DNA of 30,822 nucleotides from Prevotellaceae bacterium UBA3627 (GTDB taxonomy: Bacteria > Bacteroidota > Bacteroidia > Bacteroidales > Bacteroidaceae). Where the stretch lies: NCBI GenBank assembly GCA_002373375.1, contig DFLE01000012.1, forward strand, positions 53,038 to 83,859, given 5' to 3'. Position 1 is the stretch's first letter; each line of letters opens with the position of its first letter. The notes beneath the pieces were generated by a model. The model made no database searches. It saw only the letters and a program-made list of their open reading frames with translations, and was not told the origin of the DNA. A program made the translations under genes and the position numbers. Positions 7,752 through 15,906 of this stretch are shown piece by piece.

Positions 7752-7813
7752 ATAATGCATAATTCATAATTAGACATACTATTTGTTACGGCTAATTCTG
7801 AATTATGCATTAT
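7752..7813. repeat. 22-bp near-perfect inverted repeat between ACP and dehydratase genes
   Basis: Positions 7752-7773 pair with 7792-7813 with one mismatch in 22, around an 18-base loop. The arms are AT-rich (ataatgcataattca core). No T run follows, so it is not a classical terminator. It fills most of the 101-base gap in an otherwise tightly spaced operon. It could be an RNA-stabilising or processing hairpin, or a small dispersed repeat, since the aattatgaattatgc core also occurs at 1771-1785. Confidence 0.8.
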
Positions 7814-7836
7814 ATGTTTTGCATTTGTTCAATAAA

Positions 7837-8247
7837 ATGGATATAAAGAAACTCATACCGCAACGCTCGCCAATCATGATGGTTGACGAGCTGTTGTGCG
7901 TTAATGGAGACGAGGCTACATGCCAACTCACCGTGCGCAATGACAACTTCTTCATTGACGAAGACGGACTGATGGCTGAGCCCGGACTCATAGAACACAT
8001 AGCACAGTCTGCCTCTGCTTTCGCAGGCCATAACGCTATCAGCGCCGGAGCCACAGAGCCACCGGTGGGATATATCGGAGAGGTAAAGAACTTCCACCTG
8101 TATAACCGCCCTAAGGTTGGCGACGTACTGACTACCACCATCACAATGGGCCCAGAGGTGGAAGGCATTACCATTATACGTGGTGAGACGAAAGTCAACG
8201 ATGAGGTCTATGCCGACACCACTATGAAAATCTTTGTAAAGGAATAA
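7837..8247 (+). CDS. Hotdog 3-hydroxyacyl-ACP dehydratase, ApeP-like
   Basis: A 136-residue hotdog-fold protein. It opens with IPQRSPIMMVDEL, equivalent to the LPHRYPFLLVDR start of FabZ. The central helix is EPGLIEHIAQSASAFAGH, with Glu53 at the position of the FabZ active-site glutamate. The canonical HFPG histidine segment is absent; FFIDEDG stands in its place. This pattern resembles the ApeP class of aryl-polyene dehydratases, which pair with an ApeI-type protein. It likely dehydrates carrier-bound 3-hydroxyacyl chains, alone or with the next gene product. The ATG at 7837 is chosen because the frame upstream runs through the inverted repeat. The stop codon is 2 bases from the next start, so the two genes are translationally linked. 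Confidence 0.78.
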   Translation: MDIKKLIPQRSPIMMVDELLCVNGDEATCQLTVRNDNFFIDEDGLMAEPGLIEHIAQSASAFAGHNAISAGATEPPVGYIGEVKNFHLYNRPKVGDVLTTTITMGPEVEGITIIRGETKVNDEVYADTTMKIFVKE

Positions 8248-8249
8248 CC

Positions 8250-8615
8250 ATGCTGCTAAAAGATAAATTCTACAAGATACTGAAAGAGGAAAAAGACGGT
8301 GACAACGGCAAATATACCGTTGCCATACTGCCCGACTGTAACGTATATGACGGTCACTTCCCCGGCGACCCGGTATGTCCTGGCGTCTGCAACATCGAGA
8401 CCATCAAGGAGTGTGCCATGATGCTCACAGGTCGCGACCTGCGCATCAAGGCCATTAAGCAATGCCGCCTGACAGCCATAGCTACACCTACCGTATGCCC
8501 GGAGGTCGTAATCACCGTCAATGCCACAGCTAAAGAAGACGGCACTTACCTCGTCGTCGCAAACATCGCCGACGACAAGCAGTCCTATATGGACTTCAAG
8601 GGAACACTTGCATAA
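8250..8615 (+). CDS. FabZ-type hotdog dehydratase, ApeI-like
   Basis: A 121-residue hotdog-fold protein with the FabZ active-site motif YDGHFPGDPVCPGV. His36 and Glu50 are spaced 14 residues apart, exactly as the catalytic pair of E. coli FabZ (His54/Glu68). It should remove water from 3-hydroxyacyl-ACP to form the trans-2-enoyl chain. With no enoyl reductase nearby, repeated cycles would leave double bonds in place, as in polyene formation. The close start (2 bases after the previous stop) suggests a functional pair with the ApeP-like protein. A thioesterase activity is an alternative seen in some hotdog relatives. Confidence 0.82.
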   Translation: MLLKDKFYKILKEEKDGDNGKYTVAILPDCNVYDGHFPGDPVCPGVCNIETIKECAMMLTGRDLRIKAIKQCRLTAIATPTVCPEVVITVNATAKEDGTYLVVANIADDKQSYMDFKGTLA

Positions 8616-8647
8616 CACGACCATACAGTCAGAACACTTCATAATTC

Positions 8648-10429
8648 ATGAGACAGAGATTTATCACAACCATATTATTTCTTATACTGACAACTAACAT
8701 CTTTGCACAGCCTCGCTGGGGCGACACTTTCTGGCGCGACTCCGTGCCTGAAAGCATGCGCAAGGACTACATCGGTTTTGGCGAACAGTATAAGGGCAAG
8801 GAGTGGCACAGTCTCCCTGCGGCTACCTTTGCGGAGTTCAAGAAGACAGGCAACCGCACTAATTATGAAGGACTGCTATTTGAGAAACGCCGCCAGCTGG
8901 CTGCCTTGGTTCTAGCTGAAGTCATTGAGGGACAGCGCAGGTTCCTGCCCGACATTATCAACGGCTTGCAAAGCACCCTGGAAGAAACATGGTGGGGATT
9001 GCCTGCTCATTACAAGACTGAGGTGCCGCGCACAGAAGACCAAACCGTTGACCTCTTCAATGCTGAGACGGCATCACTCATAGCATGGACACGTTATGTG
9101 TTGGGAAAGGAACTGGACAGCTTCTCACCATTGATAACACGCCGCATAGACGATGAGATAGCACGCCGCATACTGCAACCTGCGGTAAAGACCAACTATT
9201 GGTGGAAGAAGGCTGGCATGAACTGGAACCCTTGGATATGCTCCAACTGGCTGGCATGCGTAATGTTTTGCGAACATGACGAGAACAGGAAGAACGATGC
9301 CATAGGTCAGATAAGGAAAGCCTGTCAGGCATTCACCGACCTCTATCCCGATGATGGCGGTTGCGATGAGGGCCCACACTACTGGGACCGTGCCGCAGCA
9401 TCACTCTTCGAGACTCTCTATCTCCTGAAACAGACTGACGGCAACGAGAAACTGAAGAATATGGAGGCCTATATATATAAGATGTATATTGGGCACGACT
9501 ATGCCGTCAACTTCGCTGACGCTCACGGCAACCATGCCATGCTCAACATAAACATCGCCTACCCCTTCGGACTATATACAGGCGACAAGACCATGCGTCA
9601 GTATGCCGCATACGTCGGTAAGCAGAGCGACATACTCACCCACCCTGCCCATCTTTATGACAAGAGCGGCAACTGGCCGTCACTGGCTCGTGAACTCATC
9701 TTCCTGCAACACATACAGAGTTTTCTGAAGGAGACGCCACGTGAGCCGGAACTGAGAAACGTATGGCTGCCAGACCTGCAGATAATGACTGCCCGTGAGC
9801 CTTTCGTAGCCATGAAGGGCGGCAACAACGGTGAGAGCCACAACCATAATGACGTAGGCTCGTTCATCGTCTATCCCGACAATGAGCCTCTGCTCATAGA
9901 CCCAGGTGTCGGTGCCTATACCTCAAAGACTTTCTCTAAGCAGCGCTATGAGATATGGACCATGCAGAGCGACTACCACAACCTGCCGCGCATCAACGGC
10001 GTCAGCCAGCATGACGGAAAGCAATATGCCGCACAGGTCATCAGCCATAAACCCGGTCAGCTGACACTCGATATCAGCAAGGCATACCCTAAGGAAGCCA
10101 AGGTAAACTACTGGAGGCGCACCGTAAAGACAGGCAACGGCAAACGCGTGGAAGTGACAGAGGACTACAGCCTCGACACCTACGAGGCCCCCACGCAACT
10201 GATGCTCATGACACTCACCGCACCACAGATTGACAACAACGGCATCATCAAGCTCGGTGATTACCGCATAGTATATGATGACAAGCAACTGACCGCCCAG
10301 TCAGAGGACATCAGCACCCTGCTTGACCCCGTCTTGCAACAGATGTGGGGCAACCACATGTACCGCATCATACTTACAGTAAAAGACCAAAAGCTCAAGG
10401 GCAAGATTAAATACACCATTACTAAATAA
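8648..10429 (+). CDS. Secreted heparinase II/III-family protein
   Basis: A 593-residue protein with an N-terminal signal peptide (hydrophobic ILFLILTTNIFA, cleavage expected after Ala20). Residues about 40-350 form the helical alpha/alpha-toroid part. Residues about 380-593 are the beta-sheet heparinase II/III domain, with NNGESHNHNDVGSF (His398, His400) and a DPGVGAY segment. DEGPHYWDR (Glu241, His244) matches the His/Glu region of the toroid active site. Family members are polysaccharide lyases acting on uronic-acid glycans in the periplasm or outside the cell. No SusC/SusD or sulfatase genes are nearby, so this is not a normal polysaccharide-utilisation setting. It starts 32 bases after the dehydratase gene, so I infer co-expression with a surface-product pathway. 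The substrate is unknown. Confidence 0.85.
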   Translation: MRQRFITTILFLILTTNIFAQPRWGDTFWRDSVPESMRKDYIGFGEQYKGKEWHSLPAATFAEFKKTGNRTNYEGLLFEKRRQLAALVLAEVIEGQRRFLPDIINGLQSTLEETWWGLPAHYKTEVPRTEDQTVDLFNAETASLIAWTRYVLGKELDSFSPLITRRIDDEIARRILQPAVKTNYWWKKAGMNWNPWICSNWLACVMFCEHDENRKNDAIGQIRKACQAFTDLYPDDGGCDEGPHYWDRAAASLFETLYLLKQTDGNEKLKNMEAYIYKMYIGHDYAVNFADAHGNHAMLNINIAYPFGLYTGDKTMRQYAAYVGKQSDILTHPAHLYDKSGNWPSLARELIFLQHIQSFLKETPREPELRNVWLPDLQIMTAREPFVAMKGGNNGESHNHNDVGSFIVYPDNEPLLIDPGVGAYTSKTFSKQRYEIWTMQSDYHNLPRINGVSQHDGKQYAAQVISHKPGQLTLDISKAYPKEAKVNYWRRTVKTGNGKRVEVTEDYSLDTYEAPTQLMLMTLTAPQIDNNGIIKLGDYRIVYDDKQLTAQSEDISTLLDPVLQQMWGNHMYRIILTVKDQKLKGKIKYTITK

Positions 10430-10467
10430 TCAGAGTGCTATTGGGCAAAACACTCGTAATCAAAGTT

Positions 10468-11922
10468 ATGTTAGAGAAAATCAAGTATATATTTGGTATC
10501 CGACAAGAGGAACGTATTCCTACGCTCTTCGCTTTGGCTTTTATTATATTGCTGAATGTTATCAGTCTGTACCACTTCAGATATACATGGGGCGACCTAA
10601 ACATTGATTTCAATGTTTCTGGCTTTGACGAATATATGTATATTCAAACAGTACGGTGGCACATGACTCCATTATTCAGGCACCCTTTGTTTATCTTTAT
10701 GATGTGGCCTTTTGCCAAATTAAATGAATTGCTCTTAATATTTACAGGTAGAAACTTCGCTATGCTTATAATAACGGTTCTACTTGTAACCTGTTCCTTA
10801 TATTCATTTATATTTTTATTCAGGATACTTCGCAACATAGTAGGAGTAACGCCAAGACAGGCAAACATCCTATGTGCTTTGTTTTTCTCAATGGGATACA
10901 TCATGCTTACCGTAATGGTACCAGACAGTTTCTGTCCATCTATGTTTTGCATCTTACTTACACTATGGATTGCAGGAGAGAAATTACGAAATAACAAGAA
11001 ACTGAGTACTTGGCAAACTATAATCTTATTTATACTTACATCAGGCATTACATTAAGCAACGGCTTAAAAGTATATGCTTGCGCACTTATTACAAGAAAA
11101 AAGAGCTTTTTTAATTGGAGATACCTATTTCCCGCAGTATTATTTCCCCTTCTGGGAATAGTAACTTTCGCCAAGGTGCAATCTGATTTGTCTTGGGAAA
11201 TATTAGACAAAGAATCCCTAATCAATGACAGTATTTACAACAGACAATGCGTAGTAGATTCGTTAAAGACATTAGGAATAACAGACAAAAACAAAATTGA
11301 ATTTATTGCGAACAGTATTTGGAACACAAAAAAAATCACACACATAACGCCCAAAGAGGAGAACGAAAGATGGAGGAGGGAAAACGGGGTCGGCTCCCCT
11401 ATACTGACAAATGCGCCCATACAAGACAACAGCATAATCAGCGCTGCATACGAACAATTCGTATATTGGACAGACAACTCTCTATCACGCTGGGATGCAA
11501 TTGTTGATAACATTTTTGGTGAAGGTATACAAATACACAGAGACTATACTTTTATGGATGCCTATGCCAAGGAACGTCCTGTCATTGTTAAATATTCAGG
11601 CAAGACAAAGATGATAAACTATGCCGTGGAGTTTTTTCTTGTTTTACTTTTAGTATTAGGTATATTTGAGGGCAGGAAAGAACAATTCCTATGGATGATA
11701 TCTCTGTGCTTATGTGTTGACATCCTGATACACCTCATTTGTGGATTCGGACTGGAAGAAGTGTATATTTATGCTGGGCATTGGATGTTCTTTATACCTG
11801 TCTCTATTGGTTATCTCATAAAGAGATTTCCCAAAGTTACAGTTGCGTTATCCCCCATTATCTGTTGGATCTTTATTTGGAATATATATATAATTTTTGA
11901 ATACTATCTAAAATCTAATTAA
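10468..11922 (+). CDS. Polytopic membrane protein, DUF6080-like, possible GT-C glycosyltransferase
   Basis: A 484-residue inner-membrane protein with about ten to eleven hydrophobic helices and one large loop (about residues 245-385). The N-terminus (SLYHFRYTWG, then SGFDEYMYIQT and PLFRHPLF) has the layout of GT-C-fold glycosyltransferases: an acidic loop after the first helix, then alternating helices. LSNGLKVYAC near residue 205 is also typical of such uncharacterised Prevotella proteins, recalled as DUF6080. It would transfer a sugar from a lipid carrier on the periplasmic side, but catalytic residues cannot be assigned with confidence. I prefer the ATG at 10468; an in-frame TTG/ATT-type start upstream is unlikely. 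The gene is visibly more AT-rich and uses different codons from its neighbours, hinting at later insertion into the operon. Confidence 0.6.
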   Translation: MLEKIKYIFGIRQEERIPTLFALAFIILLNVISLYHFRYTWGDLNIDFNVSGFDEYMYIQTVRWHMTPLFRHPLFIFMMWPFAKLNELLLIFTGRNFAMLIITVLLVTCSLYSFIFLFRILRNIVGVTPRQANILCALFFSMGYIMLTVMVPDSFCPSMFCILLTLWIAGEKLRNNKKLSTWQTIILFILTSGITLSNGLKVYACALITRKKSFFNWRYLFPAVLFPLLGIVTFAKVQSDLSWEILDKESLINDSIYNRQCVVDSLKTLGITDKNKIEFIANSIWNTKKITHITPKEENERWRRENGVGSPILTNAPIQDNSIISAAYEQFVYWTDNSLSRWDAIVDNIFGEGIQIHRDYTFMDAYAKERPVIVKYSGKTKMINYAVEFFLVLLLVLGIFEGRKEQFLWMISLCLCVDILIHLICGFGLEEVYIYAGHWMFFIPVSIGYLIKRFPKVTVALSPIICWIFIWNIYIIFEYYLKSN

Positions 11923-11934
11923 ACGAATAAACAG

Positions 11935-14424
11935 ATGACAAAACTTTTCATTTCAATCTACAGATATTTCCATAAGCACCAGTGGCAGATGTGGCTGTCT
12001 ATGGCGGCGCTTTTCGCCGTAACAGGGTTCTTCGCCAGTCAGATACATCTGGAGGAGGACCTCAACAAACTGATGCCGTCGTCAAAGAACCCTGATGGCA
12101 CTACGAAGATGGCGTTCGCTGACCTGCGCATCAAGGATAAGACTTTCCTGCTCTTTGAGGCTAAGAAGGGTGCTGACCCCGATACCCTAACCGCCGTATG
12201 TGATGAGTTCGTGGACTCTCTCATGGCCCGCGATAATGCCAAGGACTCCACACTGCGCGTAATAGGCGACATATTCTATAACATTCCTGAGGACCTCATG
12301 CTCGACGGCATTGCCTTCATGCAAGAGAACCTGCCTGCATATATCGACACTTCAGCTTACGCTGCCTTCGATACCCTGCTCACCGTTGACCACATGCGCC
12401 AACAGATGACACAGAACGCGGAAGACATGCAGAGCGAGTTCGGCGAGATGTTCCCCGAACTGATACAGAGCGACCCTATCGGTATGCGCAACGTACTGAT
12501 GCAGCAGATGGCTCCGCTGATGCAAGCCACCGGCGGAAGCTACAAGACTATAGACGGACATTTCTTCGTGCCTGACTCCACGGTGTGCGTGGCTTTCATA
12601 TCACCTCAGTTCTCTGCGACAAACACTGGACAGGGCTCTGAGCTCTTCGAGAACCTGAACGAACTCATTGACGCTTTTGCACAGGCACATCCAGGAGTGA
12701 AGATAAGCTATCACGGCACTCCTGCCAGCGGCTACTACAACTCTTCTACTATCAAGAACGACCTCACCACCACCATTGCCGGGTCGCTCATCATTGTACT
12801 GTTGGTACTTTTCCTGTGCATGCGCAACTGGAACACCATCCCCCTGCTCATACTGCCGGTAGTATTCGGCACTCTCTTCGGACTGTCGCTGATGTATTTC
12901 ATCAAAGGTCAGTTCTCCCTGCTTGCTCTCGGCATCGGTGCCGTAGTGCTCGGTGTGGCTATGAGCTACGTGCTCCACATCATGACACACTATAAATACG
13001 TTAGTGACCCTGAGCAGGTGCTGCGCGACGAGACTAAACCCGTGCTGCTGGGCTGCCTCACCACCATAGGCTCTTTCATGGGACTGATTTTCATAAAGAC
13101 CGACCTCTTGCAAGACTTCGGACTCTTCGCTGCCTTCGCCATCGTCGGCACCACGGTGTTCGCACTGATATACCTGCCTCATCTGCTGCCGCTTGAGAAG
13201 AACCGTGTAAACAAGAAGGCGTTTGCTTTCATAGACAAGGTAAACAACTATCCATTTGACCAGAAGAAGCCGTTGCTCTACATCATCGGCGCTGTCACCA
13301 TAGTCTGCATAGTTGCATACATCATAAAAGGCACTGACTTTGACGCTGACATGAGCAACCTCGGATATCTCGCCGACAATACTGAATACTCAGAGAAGTT
13401 GCTGCGCGACAAGACATACACTGAGGATAAATCTAAATACTTTGCCTCACAGGGCAAGACCATGGAGGAGGCGTTGCAGAACTTCACCCTGTTGTCTGCC
13501 AAGCTTGACTCACTGCAGAAACTCGGACTGGTGAAAGACTACACACGCACTAACGTCATCTTCGTACCAGTAGCAGAGCAGCAGAAGCGCATCGACGCAT
13601 GGCATAGCTACTGGACACCAGAGCGCCTTGCAAAGGTGCGCAGCCTCATCAGTGCAACGGCATCACAGGCAGGACTGACTGCCGACGGCTTTGCTCCGTT
13701 CTTCGACCTCGCCACAGCCGAGTACACCCCTACCCCACTCTATGAGGCGGACATTATACCACCAGGCTATCAGTCAACGCTGATGGAGCAGACTGCCGCA
13801 GGCGACTATCTCTGCTTCACCTCCGTACGCTGCACCAACGACTCCATACGTGGCAAGGACACCGACTACAACCGCATCTGCGATGCCATAGCCACACAGC
13901 CAAACATGCTGGTGCTCGACACCTACTACTACACCACCGACGGACTGAACGACCTCAACAACGACTTCAACGTACTTCAGTGGGTGAGCATGGCGTTTGT
14001 GTTCGTGGTGCTGCTGCTCAGTTTCCACTTCAACATCAAACACACCATACTGGGCTTTGCCCCTATCCTGCTCTCATGGCTGATAGTGCTTGGTGCGATG
14101 GCAATCTTCGGCATACGCTTCAACCTTATCAACATCATCATATCGACGTTTATCTTCGGTATCGGCGTGGACTACAGCATCTTCATCATGAACGGACTGA
14201 TAAGCGACAGTCAGGAGAAAGGCACCTCAGTACTTGCATACCACAAGACCGCCATCTTCTTCTCTGCCTTCATCCTCATCGTCACCGTGGCATCAATGCT
14301 CGTGGCCAACCACCCTGCCATCAAGTCAGTGGGCTTCGCCACTCTCGTAGGCATGATTTCCGCCGTAGTACTGTCATACGTTGTCCAGCCAGCCATCTTC
14401 AGACTGTGGAATAGTAAGGGATAA
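11935..14424 (+). CDS. MMPL/RND-family exporter
   Basis: An 829-residue inner-membrane transporter with the duplicated RND layout. One N-terminal helix (about 18-38) is followed by a large periplasmic loop (about 40-275), five helices (about 280-430), a seventh helix (about 445-462), a second periplasmic loop, and five C-terminal helices. The second half has the MMPL motif FGIGVDYSIFIMNGL with the proton-relay Asp-Tyr pair. The equivalent place in the first half reads GVAMSYVLHIMTHYKY, lacking the Asp. Related proteins export lipids, hopanoids, aryl polyenes or glycopeptidolipids. Placed 12 bases after the DUF6080 gene in the acyl-chain operon, it is the likely exporter of the pathway product. 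No LolA-like partner is encoded in the window. Confidence 0.85.
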   Translation: MTKLFISIYRYFHKHQWQMWLSMAALFAVTGFFASQIHLEEDLNKLMPSSKNPDGTTKMAFADLRIKDKTFLLFEAKKGADPDTLTAVCDEFVDSLMARDNAKDSTLRVIGDIFYNIPEDLMLDGIAFMQENLPAYIDTSAYAAFDTLLTVDHMRQQMTQNAEDMQSEFGEMFPELIQSDPIGMRNVLMQQMAPLMQATGGSYKTIDGHFFVPDSTVCVAFISPQFSATNTGQGSELFENLNELIDAFAQAHPGVKISYHGTPASGYYNSSTIKNDLTTTIAGSLIIVLLVLFLCMRNWNTIPLLILPVVFGTLFGLSLMYFIKGQFSLLALGIGAVVLGVAMSYVLHIMTHYKYVSDPEQVLRDETKPVLLGCLTTIGSFMGLIFIKTDLLQDFGLFAAFAIVGTTVFALIYLPHLLPLEKNRVNKKAFAFIDKVNNYPFDQKKPLLYIIGAVTIVCIVAYIIKGTDFDADMSNLGYLADNTEYSEKLLRDKTYTEDKSKYFASQGKTMEEALQNFTLLSAKLDSLQKLGLVKDYTRTNVIFVPVAEQQKRIDAWHSYWTPERLAKVRSLISATASQAGLTADGFAPFFDLATAEYTPTPLYEADIIPPGYQSTLMEQTAAGDYLCFTSVRCTNDSIRGKDTDYNRICDAIATQPNMLVLDTYYYTTDGLNDLNNDFNVLQWVSMAFVFVVLLLSFHFNIKHTILGFAPILLSWLIVLGAMAIFGIRFNLINIIISTFIFGIGVDYSIFIMNGLISDSQEKGTSVLAYHKTAIFFSAFILIVTVASMLVANHPAIKSVGFATLVGMISAVVLSYVVQPAIFRLWNSKG

Positions 14425-14463
14425 CATAAACAAAAAATACGCTGCTTGCACACCTACAAGATT

Positions 14464-15738
14464 ATGGATTTTACAAGACAGAAATACTTACTGGTAACTC
14501 TGGTGTCATGTATGATATCAGTTACGATATTTTTGTCATCATGCAACAATGATGATAATGATGTAGCTACATATCAAGAACTAAAGATTGAAGATGCACG
14601 CATCACCAAGTCATACCATGATGATAAGAACGGCACTACCATCTTCAATATAGAATATCCGTCACAGGACCCTTATGGTAACCCCGTCACTCTCTCTGGT
14701 ATCTTTGCCATCGGCGATGAGGTGACCACCAAGCACCTGAAGGGTACCTTGCTGTACAACCGCTTTACCATAAATCGCGAAGACCAGTGTCCGTCAAGGG
14801 GCAACATAACCGTTGTCTCCAAACTGTCTGGAATCAACCTGGTGACTGTTGCTGCAGATGGTTACGGTTTTGGCAGCACCAACGATAAGAATCAGCCTTA
14901 CTGCATATCACGCGCCAATGCACAAGCATCAGTAGATGCGCTGATTGCAGTACACGACATACTGAAAAAGAACGGTTACACGCTGGATGATTACCTGTTT
15001 AACATGGGGTACTCCCAGGGAGGCCAGACCGCCATCGGTGTAGTACGACTATGTGCAGAGAAGTATCCCGACATTAAGATTACCCATACCATAGCAGGAG
15101 GTGGTCCTTATGATATGGCCGAGACATACCGCAGACTCGTTGAGTTAAATACCACCACAATGCCGTCAACGGTGATAAGCTCCCTCGTAGCATTTAATGA
15201 GTTCTACAACATCGGAGCAGAATACAGCGACTTGTTCCTTGAGCCAACTTGCGACAGAATAGAACCATACCTGCTAAGTAAGAAATATTCAATCGATGTA
15301 TTGAACAAAAATCTCACGAACTCCCAAACCATATCCGACTGGTTCACACCTGCCATGTGCGATTTTAACAGCGACCTGTCAAAGAAGTTCATCGTGGCAC
15401 TGGAGGATGATAATCTTACTAAAGGTTGGACACCGCACGGTGACGAACGTATCATCTTGGTACAAAGCACTATTGACGACTCCGTACCTGTAGAGAATAC
15501 GGAGAAACTTGCGGACTTTCTAAAAGACAATGGTTTAAACATCATAACCTCAAACTCTAATGCTAAATACAACCCCGGTACGGTGTTTGTTTACAAGAAG
15601 GACTTTGGCAACAGTTTCGGAGGTCCACACTATGCAGCTGCGATATCATTCGTTGAAGAGTTTATAAGCGCTATGAGACACTATCTCAATGTCAAAGGCA
15701 TTTGGTTCACCATGAAGAACCTCGACGAACTATACTGA
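14464..15738 (+). CDS. Lipoprotein alpha/beta-hydrolase, secretory-lipase-like
   Basis: A 424-residue lipoprotein: hydrophobic leader ending in FLSSC with lipidated Cys27, followed by the acidic NNDDND stretch that in Bacteroidetes favours surface display. The alpha/beta-hydrolase domain has the nucleophile elbow GYSQGG (Ser184), a plausible acid at Asp338/Asp339 (STIDDSVP, the strand before a cap) and a C-terminal His389 in GGPHYAAA. DGYGFGSTND and QPYCISRANAQASVDA resemble secretory triacylglycerol lipases of the LIP family. It hydrolyses esters; the natural substrate is unknown. It begins 39 bases after the MMPL gene and may be the last gene of that transcript. The start at 14464 gives the best leader; an ATG-free extension of six codons is the alternative. 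Confidence 0.8.
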   Translation: MDFTRQKYLLVTLVSCMISVTIFLSSCNNDDNDVATYQELKIEDARITKSYHDDKNGTTIFNIEYPSQDPYGNPVTLSGIFAIGDEVTTKHLKGTLLYNRFTINREDQCPSRGNITVVSKLSGINLVTVAADGYGFGSTNDKNQPYCISRANAQASVDALIAVHDILKKNGYTLDDYLFNMGYSQGGQTAIGVVRLCAEKYPDIKITHTIAGGGPYDMAETYRRLVELNTTTMPSTVISSLVAFNEFYNIGAEYSDLFLEPTCDRIEPYLLSKKYSIDVLNKNLTNSQTISDWFTPAMCDFNSDLSKKFIVALEDDNLTKGWTPHGDERIILVQSTIDDSVPVENTEKLADFLKDNGLNIITSNSNAKYNPGTVFVYKKDFGNSFGGPHYAAAISFVEEFISAMRHYLNVKGIWFTMKNLDELY

Positions 15739-15760
15739 CATATACCAAAGAACACCCGGA

Positions 15761-15859
15761 TTTTACGCTCAGTAGTAGTTTTGCCTAAATAAATTTTACG
15801 CTCAGTAGTAATTTCACCCAAATAAATTTTACGCTCAGTAGTAATTCTGCTTGCAAGAA
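15761..15859 (+). repeat. Three direct repeats spaced exactly 33 bp, upstream of the TlpA-like gene
   Basis: Units begin at 15761, 15794 and 15827. Each opens with the same 17 bases, ttttacgctcagtagta. Units 1 and 2 also share the tail aaataaa, while unit 3 diverges after attct. The third unit runs into the promoter region of the TlpA-like gene. Regular spacing and a fully conserved core look like multiple binding sites for a regulator, but a simple minisatellite is possible. Confidence 0.85.
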
Positions 15860-15882
15860 TGTTTTTTTTTTTATTACTTTTG
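15850..15882 (+). promoter_or_regulatory. Promoter of the TlpA-like gene
   Basis: The -7 box tacttttg (15875-15882) matches TAnnTTTG. A cttg at 15850-15853 lies 21 bases upstream as a -33-like element, inside the third 33-bp repeat. The start codon is 24 bases downstream. Confidence 0.55.
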
Positions 15883-15906
15883 CAACGGATTATATAAACC
15901 TTTTAT

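Noticed and set aside
10461..10468. Minus-strand -7 box (taactttg)
   Set aside because: It matches TAnnTTTG, but no minus-strand gene follows within the heparinase-like gene; chance match at the start of the DUF6080-like gene.
12601..13182. Long antisense open frame within the MMPL gene (minus strand)
   Set aside because: Its protein is full of His, Gln and Glu runs as expected from the reverse of a codon-biased gene; no family resemblance or start context.
15761..15859. CRISPR array
   Set aside because: Repeats are spaced 33 bases apart with near-identical intervening bases, not unique spacers, and no cas genes are present.
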